A DNA stretch of 64,000 nt from positions 1-64,000 of the forward strand of contig NZ_JAYGIG010000118.1 of assembly GCF_034932105.1 (NCBI RefSeq), in the 5' to 3' direction. This document shows positions 17,019-25,730 of the stretch, one piece after another. Each line of letters opens with the position of its first letter. The first letter of the stretch is position 1. The position numbers and the translations under genes were made by a program. Origin of the DNA: Leptothoe sp034932105 (GTDB lineage Bacteria > Cyanobacteriota > Cyanobacteriia > Phormidesmidales > Phormidesmidaceae). Under the pieces are notes generated by a model, which was not told the origin of the DNA, did not search any database, and saw only the letters and a program-made list of their open reading frames with translations.

Positions 17019-17966
17019 ATGAAACGCTATATCTCCATCTTTATCAGTACCCTCATCCTGGTGATTCTATACACCAAGATTGACTTTCCGGAACTGATAA
17101 AAGTTTTCCGAGAATGTAACCCTTTTTGGATGGTGGTGAGCCTGGGGATGGTTATTCCCATTACTTTTTTCACCGGCTGGCGGTTAAAGCAACTCATCCC
17201 AGTCCAGGCAAAACTCAACATTTGGGAAGCAAACAAGTTGATCTTGGCCGCCAGCGTCCTAAATATGGTGCTGCCCTCAAAAATGGGTGACATTGCCAAG
17301 TCCTATTTCATGAAAGAGAAGGGAAATCTCAGCGGTACCCTGTCCTTGTCCATCGTGATTTTTGAAAAAGCCTGCGACATGCTGTCGTTGTTATTGTGGT
17401 GTGCCTTTGGTCTGATCCTGTATCCAGCAAAAGATGCCTTTTTCTGGACCATGACCGCCGGTATTCTCGGCGGTTTGATTTTTGGTTTACTGATGCTAGG
17501 GTCCAAAGGGTTTGCTCGATTTGGGTTTACCACCATGCGACGCATTGCCCCTAAAAAAATTGGCAAAAAACTCGCCTCGTTTCAAGACTCCTGGGACGAG
17601 ATGCACGATTACTTTTGGGGGAATCCCGCCCAGCTCACCCGCATTGTCACCATGTCGATTTTCGTGTGGTTTTTACATCTATTACAAATCTGGTTATTTA
17701 TTCTCGCTCTCAATGCCTGGACTCCTCCCGTCATTAGCTTTGCCCTGGCTCCCCTAGCCATTTTGGCTGGTCTACTCCCGCTCACCTTTGCCGGTGTCGG
17801 CACCCGTGATGCCGCCCTAGTGGCCCTCTATGCGCCCTACTTTAGCGCTGCCACTGGAGCGGCCTTGGGAGTACTGTGTACCTCTCGCTATTTCCTCCCC
17901 GCCATTGGTGGATTGCCCTTTCTGAATCAATACCTAAGCACCGTCAAACAGTTCAACAAAGCTTAA
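17019..17966 (+). CDS. Flippase-like membrane protein, UPF0104 / lysylphosphatidylglycerol synthase TM family
   Basis: This 315-residue integral membrane protein has about seven to eight helices and the hallmarks of the UPF0104 family: V-L-P-S-K-M-G-D-I-A-K-S in an early loop, F-E-K-A-C-D-M-L-S-L-L, and A-G-V-G-T-R-D-A-A near the end. These proteins are thought to move or accommodate lipid-linked substrates. The frame is open back to 16911, but the upstream part is polar and repeat-like, so I chose the ATG at 17019, where a hydrophobic helix begins at once. It is the last gene of the four-gene glycan cassette. Confidence 0.75.
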   Translation: MKRYISIFISTLILVILYTKIDFPELIKVFRECNPFWMVVSLGMVIPITFFTGWRLKQLIPVQAKLNIWEANKLILAASVLNMVLPSKMGDIAKSYFMKEKGNLSGTLSLSIVIFEKACDMLSLLLWCAFGLILYPAKDAFFWTMTAGILGGLIFGLLMLGSKGFARFGFTTMRRIAPKKIGKKLASFQDSWDEMHDYFWGNPAQLTRIVTMSIFVWFLHLLQIWLFILALNAWTPPVISFALAPLAILAGLLPLTFAGVGTRDAALVALYAPYFSAATGAALGVLCTSRYFLPAIGGLPFLNQYLSTVKQFNKA

Positions 17967-18114
17967 GAAGTATGAATAGAGCAAGTTTGAAATAGCTGAA
18001 ATCTAAATATCCATTGGGCCAGTTTGTTCAATGTGAAGTTGAGTTGCATTCACCTTTGGACATAAGTCTGGCTGTAGGGGTATCAACTTAAGCCGGAAAA
18101 TTCTGGCTAGGTGG

Positions 18115-18151
18115 GGAATCAGGGGCCAGAAGCCAGTGAGGCCCTGATTCC
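18115..18151. terminator. Hairpin between convergent genes
   Basis: GGAATCAGGG (18115-18124) pairs with CCCTGATTCC (18142-18151), extended by a GCC/GGC pair with one bulge. It lies between the flippase-like gene (plus) and the MetX-like gene (minus). There is no long T-run, so factor-independent termination is possible but not certain. Confidence 0.5.
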
Positions 18152-18172
18152 TGACTCCTGACTTCTGAATAC
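18145..18172. repeat. Heptanucleotide tandem repeat (STRR-like)
   Basis: Four 7-base units in a row: TGATTCC, TGACTCC, TGACTTC, TGAATAC. Short tandemly repeated repetitive heptamers of this kind are common between genes of cyanobacteria. It overlaps the right arm of the hairpin at 18115-18151. Confidence 0.7.
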
Positions 18173-18218
18173 TATCCTTGGGAAAACGTCCCGCTTTGAG
18201 TTGGTACCCAAATATCAA

Positions 18219-19223
18219 TCAAGACTTCAATAGGTCTGTGACCTTCTGTTTAATAAACGCTTCATCCTCAGGATTCTGATACGGGTTTCCTGCCCGATGT
18301 CCCCAAATCGAAGAAATAACAGCATACTCACTATGGGGAATTATCTTCGCCTCAGCCTCACAATCTTCCGGCGTAAAATACAGGTCCGTACTAGCAGGCA
18401 TCACCAGGGTTTTTGCCGTAATCGATCCCATTGCCTTAACATAATCACCTTGGTAAACCGGATTATTTCCCACATCACAGTTCAACCACGTTTCAATCAT
18501 CGCCAACAAATTATGGGGATCCCGCCGCCGATAGCCCGCCTCCCAGCTACGCAATAGATAATCCTCTAAAGACTCATACCCCCATTCCAGGTAGAGTTTA
18601 GCTCGATAATACGGTTGGGATGCCGCCCAACTGGCATAAATCTGAGTAAACGTATGAAAGCCCTTCTGCGGAATACCCTCAAACCGTTCCCCATTCCAGG
18701 CTGGGTCCCCCTGCAACGCAGCCCTCAAGCTATACAGAAAAATTCGATTATGGTCAGTGGTTTTAGCCGTCCCACACAACGCCACAATCCGCTGCACCCT
18801 CTCAGGATATAGCGTTCCCCAGTGATACCCCTGCTGTGCCCCCATGGACCAACCATAGACCAGCGCTAATTGCTCAATCCCCAAACTATCCAACAGAGCA
18901 GCCTGGGCCCGAATGTTGTCATAGTGGGTAAAGTAAAAACCTGGTTTCTTCGCATCCTCACAGTTGCTGGGCGATGTGGAAAGACCATTGCCAAACATAT
19001 TGGGCATAATCACAAACCAGTGCGTCGGGTCTAAAATCCCGCCCGGACGCACCAGCCAATCTACATCCGTATGCTGTGCCCCATAGGATGTGGGATACAG
19101 CACAATATTGCTACGCTGCGCATTCAACTCTCCATAGGTCTGATAGATGATCTCTGCCTCAGGCAATACCACACCACACTGGAGTGGAAAATCCTGCAAA
19201 ACAAAGCTGTTGGGAGATGTCAT
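18219..19223 (-). CDS. Alpha/beta-hydrolase, homoserine O-acetyltransferase (MetX)-like
   Basis: This 334-residue protein has the MetX-type N-terminus: Y-Q-T-Y-G-E-L-N and the H-W-F-V-I-M-P-N-M-F-G-N-G-L-S-T-S-P segment. The triad is visible: nucleophile Ser in Y-G-W-S-M-G-A-Q-Q, Asp in P-A-S-T-D-L-Y-F and His in W-G-H-R-A-G-N-P. MetX transfers acetyl from acetyl-CoA to homoserine, but the family also contains plain hydrolases, and the nucleophile elbow here differs from the usual G-G-S-M-G-G of true MetX. I therefore call it MetX-like with unknown substrate. It is transcribed towards the glycan cassette. Confidence 0.75.
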   Translation of the reverse strand: MTSPNSFVLQDFPLQCGVVLPEAEIIYQTYGELNAQRSNIVLYPTSYGAQHTDVDWLVRPGGILDPTHWFVIMPNMFGNGLSTSPSNCEDAKKPGFYFTHYDNIRAQAALLDSLGIEQLALVYGWSMGAQQGYHWGTLYPERVQRIVALCGTAKTTDHNRIFLYSLRAALQGDPAWNGERFEGIPQKGFHTFTQIYASWAASQPYYRAKLYLEWGYESLEDYLLRSWEAGYRRRDPHNLLAMIETWLNCDVGNNPVYQGDYVKAMGSITAKTLVMPASTDLYFTPEDCEAEAKIIPHSEYAVISSIWGHRAGNPYQNPEDEAFIKQKVTDLLKS

Positions 19224-19328
19224 TATTTTTGCCTATGAGAGAATCCTAATGCAGTACTCACTGCACAAAACAATAATTCAATCCCCGTCTGGGAGGAGCA
19301 ACGAGTGGATGTTCAAAGTTACCTTTTC

Positions 19329-20279
19329 CTATTCAAAGGCCCCAACAATGGATTGATTAACCTGTAAATACCCCGTATCGACCTGAGAAAAATACTCATT
19401 CAAGTCCTGATGGGCCTTCGGCAATGCATGGAACGGAATCGAGGGATAGAGATGGTGTTCAGCATGGTACGGCATATTCCACATTAGAAATCTCAAGGGC
19501 CAGAGGGTTAATGTGGTTCGAGTATTGGTTAAAGGATTGTTGTCATTTGTACAACCGCCATGCTCAGCAATCAAAACAAACCTGAGAAAGGGTTGCCCCA
19601 CAGCCAATGGCAACAACCAGTAGGTAACAATAAACCAGGGATGACCCAAGGCCATAGGGATCAAGCCAATGGCAACGTACGCCCCCAACTGCAAACGAGT
19701 TGATGCAATCACATCGGCATGGGAACTCTGGGGCAAAAAATAACAACCCTCTAGTTGTCCAAACGCCATCTTGACATGACCTATAATTTTGTCGCGCCAC
19801 CAGGGAAGACCACTCAAACGCCAAAGATACTGGCCTAGATTTTTGGGTTTAGGATCATCTAGCTCAGGATCTTTACCCAAAATCTGTGTGTAGCGATGAT
19901 GCCACTTATGGTAGTACCGGTAAAACGTGCTGTTATATAACGACAGTAACCCGGCCCACCAGGCTACAACATCATTAACTTTAGAATTAGCAAATGCGGT
20001 CCGATGAACACACTCATGGGTAGGGCAAAACATCATGGCCAGACCGATCCCATAAGCTAAGAGTGCTGGTAGTCTTAGCCAACCAGACAGACTTCCCCAT
20101 AGAAAACCACTAATCCCAAGTACCATCAAATGTGAAGCAAATCTAACGGTACCGGCTGCGTTAGAGCGTGTATTTAAAGCTTTCAGCTCATCAACAGCTA
20201 AGATTTTGTGAGGTTGTGATACTGATACTTTGGGAGATTGCGTCGAGTCAGTTAACATCTTTATAAACACAGATGGCAC
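19329..20279 (-). CDS. Membrane fatty-acid desaturase family protein
   Basis: This 316-residue membrane di-iron enzyme has three His boxes: H-E-C-V-H, H-K-W-H-H and H-A-E-H-H, with hydrophobic helices between them. These ligate the di-iron site of acyl-lipid desaturases and related hydroxylases/ketolases. The exact substrate cannot be read from the sequence. The frame starts at 20279 (M-P-S-V); a second Met at 20258 (M-L-T-D) is also plausible. It is divergent from a GntR-type regulator 148 bases away with an inverted repeat in between, which suggests that regulator controls it. Confidence 0.8.
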   Translation of the reverse strand: MPSVFIKMLTDSTQSPKVSVSQPHKILAVDELKALNTRSNAAGTVRFASHLMVLGISGFLWGSLSGWLRLPALLAYGIGLAMMFCPTHECVHRTAFANSKVNDVVAWWAGLLSLYNSTFYRYYHKWHHRYTQILGKDPELDDPKPKNLGQYLWRLSGLPWWRDKIIGHVKMAFGQLEGCYFLPQSSHADVIASTRLQLGAYVAIGLIPMALGHPWFIVTYWLLPLAVGQPFLRFVLIAEHGGCTNDNNPLTNTRTTLTLWPLRFLMWNMPYHAEHHLYPSIPFHALPKAHQDLNEYFSQVDTGYLQVNQSIVGAFE

Positions 20280-20337
20280 AAGCGCCTATAGGGTTAGATC
20301 ATCATCATCAACGACGATCATTCAAGTTTTGCACAGC

Positions 20338-20386
20338 ACTTGTTATAACAGGTAAAAAATAACACACCCCAGCTGGTATAACAAGT
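20338..20386. promoter_or_regulatory. Inverted repeat, candidate operator between desaturase and GntR regulator
   Basis: ACTTGTTATA (20338-20347) and its exact reverse complement TATAACAAGT (20377-20386) flank 29 bases, with further similarity just inside (ACAGG against CTGGT). Both arms fall in the 148-base divergent promoter region. GntR/HutC-family regulators usually bind such palindromes, often next to their own gene; the link is inferred. Confidence 0.5.
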
Positions 20387-20427
20387 CAACGCAATATTTT
20401 ATCAAACCCTGACATAGTCATTTCCCC

Positions 20428-21141
20428 ATGTCGTCCGCTCCCCTGCATATCAGCATCTCAGAGCAGCTTCGCCAGCAAATTGAGTCCGGCGATTATCTGC
20501 CCGGAGAAAAGCTACCCAGCGAGCATCAGCTGATGGAAACCTTCAGTGTTAGCCGGATTACGGTTAGACGAGCCGTTGCCAACTTGGTCCATCAGGGGCT
20601 GGCCAAGTCACAACAAGGTAAGGGCGTTTTTGTCACACCCCAAACAAAAGTCGCCTACTCCCTGTCAAGTCCATTGATCTTTATAGAACAGGATCTTGCT
20701 GATAAAGGTATTCAGCTGACGTTTGAAAATCTTGCCTTTAAAAAGGTAAAACCGTCTAAAGGAGTACAGACAATTTTGGGATTAAACAGCAAGTCGATGG
20801 TTTACTTTCAAAAAAAGCTGTTATTTATGGATCAGGCGGTTGGCGCAGTTGATATGAGTTATCTCCTATGGGAATTAGGCCAGGAGTTTAGTCCCCAACT
20901 CAAGCAGCAAATGACTTTTCCTACATTGGAGGCCAATGGCATACCGATTGAGCAGATTGATGCGGTGATTGAATGTACCCACGCCGATTATGAAATGGGG
21001 GAGTATCTAGAGGTTCCCCTGGGCCAGCCTCTGATCGTATATCGCTATACGGCCTATGCCCGCAAGCATCGGCCCATATTACACGGAGAAACCATCTCTC
21101 GAGCTGACCGTTTTTGCTATTCCCTTTCACTACAGAAATAG
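20428..21141 (+). CDS. GntR family transcriptional regulator, HutC/UTRA type
   Basis: A 237-residue regulator. Residues 5-72 form the winged helix-turn-helix (I-S-E-Q-L-R-Q-Q-I-E-S-G-D-Y, G-E-K-L-P-S-E, V-S-R-I-T-V-R-R-A-V, Q-G-K-G-V-F-V), and residues about 90-235 form a UTRA ligand-binding domain. HutC-type regulators sense small effectors, often sugars, amino acids or acyl compounds. Its divergent partner is the desaturase, so control of lipid desaturation, or of its own expression, is a reasonable guess. The effector is unknown. Confidence 0.85.
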   Translation: MSSAPLHISISEQLRQQIESGDYLPGEKLPSEHQLMETFSVSRITVRRAVANLVHQGLAKSQQGKGVFVTPQTKVAYSLSSPLIFIEQDLADKGIQLTFENLAFKKVKPSKGVQTILGLNSKSMVYFQKKLLFMDQAVGAVDMSYLLWELGQEFSPQLKQQMTFPTLEANGIPIEQIDAVIECTHADYEMGEYLEVPLGQPLIVYRYTAYARKHRPILHGETISRADRFCYSLSLQK

Positions 21142-21220
21142 ACCAAATTTATAGCATAGGTTTTGCCTGATGGGATGATTTGGCTAAAAACCCTATTTGT
21201 GCAACAAAGCAACGAAAATG

Positions 21221-22249
21221 TCAGACCATTTTCCAGGTCATCTCCTCCCCCGCCCGTAAGGGCACGAGTTCGGTTTCAGTAAATGGCAATGCATCGGGAA
21301 TGCGCCAGGTTGTTTTGGTCAGGGTGATTGTTTCAGTATTGCGGGGCAGTTGGTAAAAGTCGGGTCCGTGAAAGCTGGCAAATGCTTCCAGTTTATCCAG
21401 GGCATTAACGCTCTCAAACGCTTCTGCATATAACTCCATGGCGTGTAAGGCTGAATAACAACCGGCACAGCCACAGGATGTTTCTTTGCTGTTGCGGCCA
21501 TGGGGGGCGCTGTCGGTGCCTAAAAAAAACTTAGGATTGCCCGAGGTGGCGGCTTGTAAAATCGCCTGGCGATGCTGTTCCCGTTTCAAAATGGGTAGGC
21601 AGTAGTAATGGGGGCGTATACCCCCTTTGAATAGACTGTTACGGCTGAACAGTAGGTGTTGTGGCGTGATCGTTGCCGCCATATTGCTGGTGGCCAGGAC
21701 AAACTGCACCGCTTCTGAGGTGGTAATGTGCTCAAGCACAATGCGCAAATTGGGAAATCGCTGTTGCAAGGGGATCAACTGTTGATCGATAAATACTTTC
21801 TCGCGATCGAACACGTCTACATGGACATCGGTCACTTCGCCGTGTAGCAATAGGGGCATGTCCACCTGCTGCATGGTTTCAAAAACGCGATCGCATCTCC
21901 GAATATCCGTCACACCGAATTCTGAATTGGTCGTGGCACCAGCGGGGTAATACTTGACCGCTTTGACAACCTGGGATGCCTGGGCGGCAATAATGTCTTC
22001 GGGGCTGGTGTTGTCGGTAAGATAGAGCGTCATCAGGGGCTCAAACTGCTTGCCCGGCGGAATGGCAGCGAGGATGCGATCGCGATAGGCCATGGCATCC
22101 CCTAAGGACCGTACTGGGGGCTTCAAATTTGGCATAATGACGGCGCGGGCAAACTGATGCACCGTATGGGGCAAAACCGCTTTCAGTGCTGCGCCGTCCC
22201 GGAGGTGCAGATGCCAGTCGTCGGGGCGGGTGAGGGTAAGTTTTTCCAT
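21221..22249 (-). CDS. pyrC: Dihydroorotase
   Basis: This 342-residue class II dihydroorotase closes carbamoyl-aspartate to dihydroorotate in pyrimidine synthesis. Seen: the metal-binding D-D-W-H-L-H-L-R-D-G near the N-terminus, V-K-Y-Y-P-A-G-A-T-T-N with the carbamylated Lys, L-L-H-G-E-V-T-D, L-E-H-I-T-T and the catalytic F-L-G-T-D-S-A-P-H. Length and motifs agree fully with the E. coli type. It is divergent from the CruE/CruH-like operon. Confidence 0.95.
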   Translation of the reverse strand: MEKLTLTRPDDWHLHLRDGAALKAVLPHTVHQFARAVIMPNLKPPVRSLGDAMAYRDRILAAIPPGKQFEPLMTLYLTDNTSPEDIIAAQASQVVKAVKYYPAGATTNSEFGVTDIRRCDRVFETMQQVDMPLLLHGEVTDVHVDVFDREKVFIDQQLIPLQQRFPNLRIVLEHITTSEAVQFVLATSNMAATITPQHLLFSRNSLFKGGIRPHYYCLPILKREQHRQAILQAATSGNPKFFLGTDSAPHGRNSKETSCGCAGCYSALHAMELYAEAFESVNALDKLEAFASFHGPDFYQLPRNTETITLTKTTWRIPDALPFTETELVPLRAGEEMTWKMV

Positions 22250-22390
22250 TTTTCAATCATAAACCACGTCCCAGTTGAAATCGGTCGTGGCTCCCCCCTG
22301 GGGCCTTTCTGATTGCCTCTGATCGTCGATTGCTCATCTGAGCAATCCGTTATGGGGGAGGGTTACGTAACACTGATTGTAGACAGCTAA

Positions 22391-22494
22391 GGATCAGTCA
22401 TGTTTTACTCAGATTCGTTCAAATGATCGATCATTGAGGGGATCAGTCATGTTTTACTCAGATTCATTTAGATTCATTTAACATGATCGATCAT
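22391..22494. repeat. Duplicated promoter-region block with ATGATCGATCAT palindromes
   Basis: GGATCAGTCATGTTTTACTCAGATTC occurs at 22391 and again at 22440. Each copy is followed by the 12-base palindrome ATGATCGATCAT (22423-22434 and 22483-22494). The second copy has an extra GATTCATTTA unit. The block lies in the 304-base gap between divergent pyrC and the CruE-like gene, ending 60 bases before the latter's start. No other gene or RNA is apparent in this gap. Confidence 0.85.
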
Positions 22495-22553
22495 TAAATC
22501 GGTCAACTTAACCGTTGATTGCCCCTCAACATTTTTTGTCTAAACTCCAGTTA

Positions 22554-24512
22554 ATGAATCCATTCCCCGAATTCTGGCAAACCCCTGATATTTCCCGTCG
22601 GAGTGCCCTGAAACTATTAGGTGCAGGAGCCGTTGGCGGCACCCTAGGCTATACCCGATTTGCCAAGCCCCAACCCACGCTGCACCAGGTTGATCAGCTC
22701 GATTTACCCCAAACGGTGGGTCGCCCCACCAAGGCCGTAGTGGTGGGCGGTGGACTGGCCGGGTTAGCCGCCGCCTATGAGCTAAGCAAACGGGGGGTGG
22801 CCGTCACCCTGCTGGAGCGGTCACCCCAATTGGGGGGTAAAATCGCCAGCTGGACCATTCAGGTAGGGGACCATGAGCTGCGCATGGAGCACGGATTCCA
22901 TGGGTTCTTTCCCCAGTATTACAACCTGTTTAGCCTGGTGGACGAACTCCAAATCCAGGATAATTTTCAGTCCCTCAATTTCTATGCCGTACTGTACAAA
23001 AACGGCTACAAACCCGAGGCCTTTTACCCCAGTAATGCCGCCTTTCCCTGGAATATTGTGGATCTGGCGGTGTCTTCAGAAAATCGCCTCAGCTGGGGCA
23101 TTAACCTCACTAAGCTCAAACACCTGGAAGTTTTTCGGGAGATTACCAGCTTCCGCATGCCCCAAACCTATGAGCGTCTGGATCATCTGTCGGTCGAGGA
23201 GTGGGGCCAGGGACAATTTCCTAAGGGCCTGTATGACCTATACTTTTTGCCCTTTGCTAAGTCCAGTCTCAATTCCCCCGATGTGCTCAGCGCCGGTGAG
23301 CTGATGCAGTTTTTCCACTTTTACTTTTTTGGCAATCCTGAGGGATTAGCTTTCAATGGCACCCGTCAAGACATGGGTCGCTGTTTAGTCGATCCCCTCA
23401 GCCAGGCCATTGAGGCTAACGGCGGACGCATCCTCACCGGGGTGTCCGTCAGCCAGATCAACTGGAGTGGGGGGCAAATTGCTAGCGTTGATTACCAGAA
23501 GGGAAATATGGCGGTGAATCCGGTGCCGTTTTGGTGCGATCGCAACCCCCTGCTCAGTAACGACACCACCGACTACTATGGCGCAGGCGACCAGCTATAT
23601 GTGGTTGAGGCCCAGGGCAACCAAGCCATCTCCCTCACCTGCACTCACCAAGGCTGCAGTGTCCACAAAGAAGTTGCCGCCAACGGCGATGGGTTTCTCT
23701 GTCCCTGTCACGGTGCCGCTTACAATAGCCAGGGCAAAGTGCTGAGCGGCCCCGCCCAAGAAAATCTAGCCCAGTTTAAAGTGCTGCAGCGAGAACATGA
23801 CCGCATCCAGCTAATTGCCGCCCATCCAGCCAAAAATGGTGACGGCCTCGCCGCTAGTCTGGAGGCCGACTACTTTGTCTTTGCCGCCGATATTCCCGGC
23901 ATCAAAAATCTCTTTACCCTATCCCAGGGGGAGCCCAACCCCACCATCATGGCCCAAGTGAACCAGCTGCAGGTAGCCGACCCCTTTGCCGTCGGCCGCT
24001 TTTGGTTAGATCGAGACTTTGCCTGGGACCAAAGCTGGTTCACCTCTCTCTCCGGCTACGATCTCACCGACAGTATTACCCTTTACCACAAGGTGCAGGA
24101 GGACTACATTCAATGGGCCGAAGACACCGGCGGTAGCGTAGTTGAACTCCATGCCTACTGCTACAAAGAAAAGCAATTCCCTACCCAGCAGGCCCTATTA
24201 GACACCTTCAAACGAGAACTCTGGGAGATTGTTCCAGAATTGGCAGGGGCAACTATTTTGCACCAAGAACTGGTGAACCAAAAGAACTTTGCCGGATTCC
24301 CCCCCGGCAGTTATCCCAACCGACCTGAAAGTGCAACCGCCGTTCCCAATCTCATGTTCGCTGGAGACTGGGTGAAAATGCCCTTTCCCTGCGGTCTGAT
24401 GGAACGAGCCATCAGTAGCGGATTATTGGCAGCCAATGAGGTATTACATAGGGAAGGTCGGGCCCGTCGCCCCCTGATGTCCGTTAATCCTGAAGGAGTG
24501 TTTAAGGTTTAG
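22554..24512 (+). CDS. cruE: FAD oxidoreductase with inserted Rieske domain, CruE-like
   Basis: This 652-residue protein starts with S-R-R-S-A-L-K-L-L-G-A-G, a Tat-like twin-arginine signal. Then comes a CrtI/CrtU-type FAD domain (V-V-V-G-G-G-L-A-G-L-A-A, L-L-E-R-S, and H-G-F-H-G-F-F-P near residue 115). A Rieske iron-sulfur unit is inserted at about residues 361-385 (C-T-H-Q-G-C and C-P-C-H-G-A), and the flavin C-terminal motif F-A-G-D-W-V follows. A carotene desaturase/methyltransferase with such an insert is, from memory, cyanobacterial CruE, which aromatises beta-carotene rings towards synechoxanthin. A TTG at 22515 in frame is an alternative start. It is followed after 2 bases by a Rieske oxygenase gene, as expected for a cruE-cruH pair. 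The substrate is inferred. Confidence 0.65.
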   Translation: MNPFPEFWQTPDISRRSALKLLGAGAVGGTLGYTRFAKPQPTLHQVDQLDLPQTVGRPTKAVVVGGGLAGLAAAYELSKRGVAVTLLERSPQLGGKIASWTIQVGDHELRMEHGFHGFFPQYYNLFSLVDELQIQDNFQSLNFYAVLYKNGYKPEAFYPSNAAFPWNIVDLAVSSENRLSWGINLTKLKHLEVFREITSFRMPQTYERLDHLSVEEWGQGQFPKGLYDLYFLPFAKSSLNSPDVLSAGELMQFFHFYFFGNPEGLAFNGTRQDMGRCLVDPLSQAIEANGGRILTGVSVSQINWSGGQIASVDYQKGNMAVNPVPFWCDRNPLLSNDTTDYYGAGDQLYVVEAQGNQAISLTCTHQGCSVHKEVAANGDGFLCPCHGAAYNSQGKVLSGPAQENLAQFKVLQREHDRIQLIAAHPAKNGDGLAASLEADYFVFAADIPGIKNLFTLSQGEPNPTIMAQVNQLQVADPFAVGRFWLDRDFAWDQSWFTSLSGYDLTDSITLYHKVQEDYIQWAEDTGGSVVELHAYCYKEKQFPTQQALLDTFKRELWEIVPELAGATILHQELVNQKNFAGFPPGSYPNRPESATAVPNLMFAGDWVKMPFPCGLMERAISSGLLAANEVLHREGRARRPLMSVNPEGVFKV

Positions 24513-24514
24513 AC

Positions 24515-25543
24515 ATGCTCGAAACCGTCCGCCGTGCTGCCATTAACCTCAACCACTGGTACGTCGTTGCCCAAAGCAGTGAGCTAACGGATCAGCCCCT
24601 AGGGGTGGTGCTATGGCAGCAGCCCATTGTGCTATATCGCGATCGCAGCCACACCATCCAGGCCCTCGAAGACCGTTGTCCCCACCGTCAGGTCCGCCTC
24701 AGCCATGGTCAAGTGCAGGGCGATCAGCTGGAATGCATTTACCACGGCTGGCAGTTTAATGGCGCAGGGGACTGTGTCAATGTGCCCTACCTGAGCCAAA
24801 AGCAGCAGCTGCCCAGCTGTCGGCTCCGCACCTACCCCGTCAGGGAACAAGATGGTTTTATTTGGCTGTTTCCTGGCCAGGCCGACCAGGCGAACCAGGT
24901 GCCCCTGTTGGGACTGCCCGAATGGGACCAGCTGAATTACATCGCGTCCTACACCACCATTGATACCCAGGCCCACTTCTCATTTTTAATCGAGAACCTC
25001 ATGGACATGTACCATGGGCGGCTGCACAATGACCTACAGGCCTGGGCTAATCCGGTCTTAAAGGACATTGAGACCAGTCCGACGCGGGTAGATGCCCACT
25101 ACGATGCCGAGAGCTATTACAAAATAGACAAGATTTACTCTGTTGGGCAGTTGTTTATCCCCGCTATGCGCCAGCTGAGGCCCACCAATTTGGATGTCAG
25201 CTATGTCTATCCCCATTGGCGCTCTGTTCTAGGGAATGACTTTAAAATTTACTGTTTGTTTTGCCCGGTCAGTGAAACCCAGACCAAGGCCTACCTAGTG
25301 CATTTCGTTTCCCTGGGGGCCTTCCATCGGTTACATAAACTGCCTATCAGGTTCCGTCGCTTTATTAAAAATCGTTTATTTAATGCAGCACGAGGTTTAC
25401 TAGCCGGTCTCGTCAAGCAGGATATCCTGATGATGGAAGATGAGCAGCGAGCTTTTGAAACCATGCCCCAGCGCAAAGGGCCAGAATTTAACCAAACCAT
25501 TAGCAAGGTGCAACAGCTGATCCATCAGCAATCGATTCACTAA
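24515..25543 (+). CDS. cruH: Rieske non-heme iron oxygenase, CruH-like
   Basis: This 342-residue protein has an N-terminal Rieske [2Fe-2S] domain (C-P-H near residue 53 and C-I-Y-H-G-W near 72) and a catalytic domain with the mononuclear iron motif N-L-M-D-M-Y-H-G-R-L-H near residues 160-170. It is of the pheophorbide-oxygenase/vanillate-demethylase type. It starts two bases after the CruE-like stop, so the two are translated from one message. In synechoxanthin-making cyanobacteria CruH oxidises the C-18 methyl groups of the aromatic carotenoid; the match here is from domain type and neighbour, not an alignment. Confidence 0.65.
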   Translation: MLETVRRAAINLNHWYVVAQSSELTDQPLGVVLWQQPIVLYRDRSHTIQALEDRCPHRQVRLSHGQVQGDQLECIYHGWQFNGAGDCVNVPYLSQKQQLPSCRLRTYPVREQDGFIWLFPGQADQANQVPLLGLPEWDQLNYIASYTTIDTQAHFSFLIENLMDMYHGRLHNDLQAWANPVLKDIETSPTRVDAHYDAESYYKIDKIYSVGQLFIPAMRQLRPTNLDVSYVYPHWRSVLGNDFKIYCLFCPVSETQTKAYLVHFVSLGAFHRLHKLPIRFRRFIKNRLFNAARGLLAGLVKQDILMMEDEQRAFETMPQRKGPEFNQTISKVQQLIHQQSIH

Positions 25544-25730
25544 CAATCTTGGATCGGACATATTAAAGGTCGATCTCAGGAGGGCAAGCAGCTCTTAGTA
25601 TGGTCATAGCATCTTGAAAATATAGCAAGTTTTACAAAACTATCTGCTTCGAGATCGGTCTTTCGGTGATTGCTATTAAGCAATGCTAGATAAAAGAGCA
25701 TGCTAGATGAAAAATGAGGAGTCTGAGGTA

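Noticed and set aside
18115..18172. CRISPR-like short repeats
   Set aside because: Units are only 7 bases with no spacers; they fit cyanobacterial heptamer repeats, and no cas gene is present.
22515..22553. TTG start giving 13 extra residues on the CruE-like protein
   Set aside because: The ATG at 22554 gives a sensible twin-arginine N-terminus; the extra residues add nothing recognisable.
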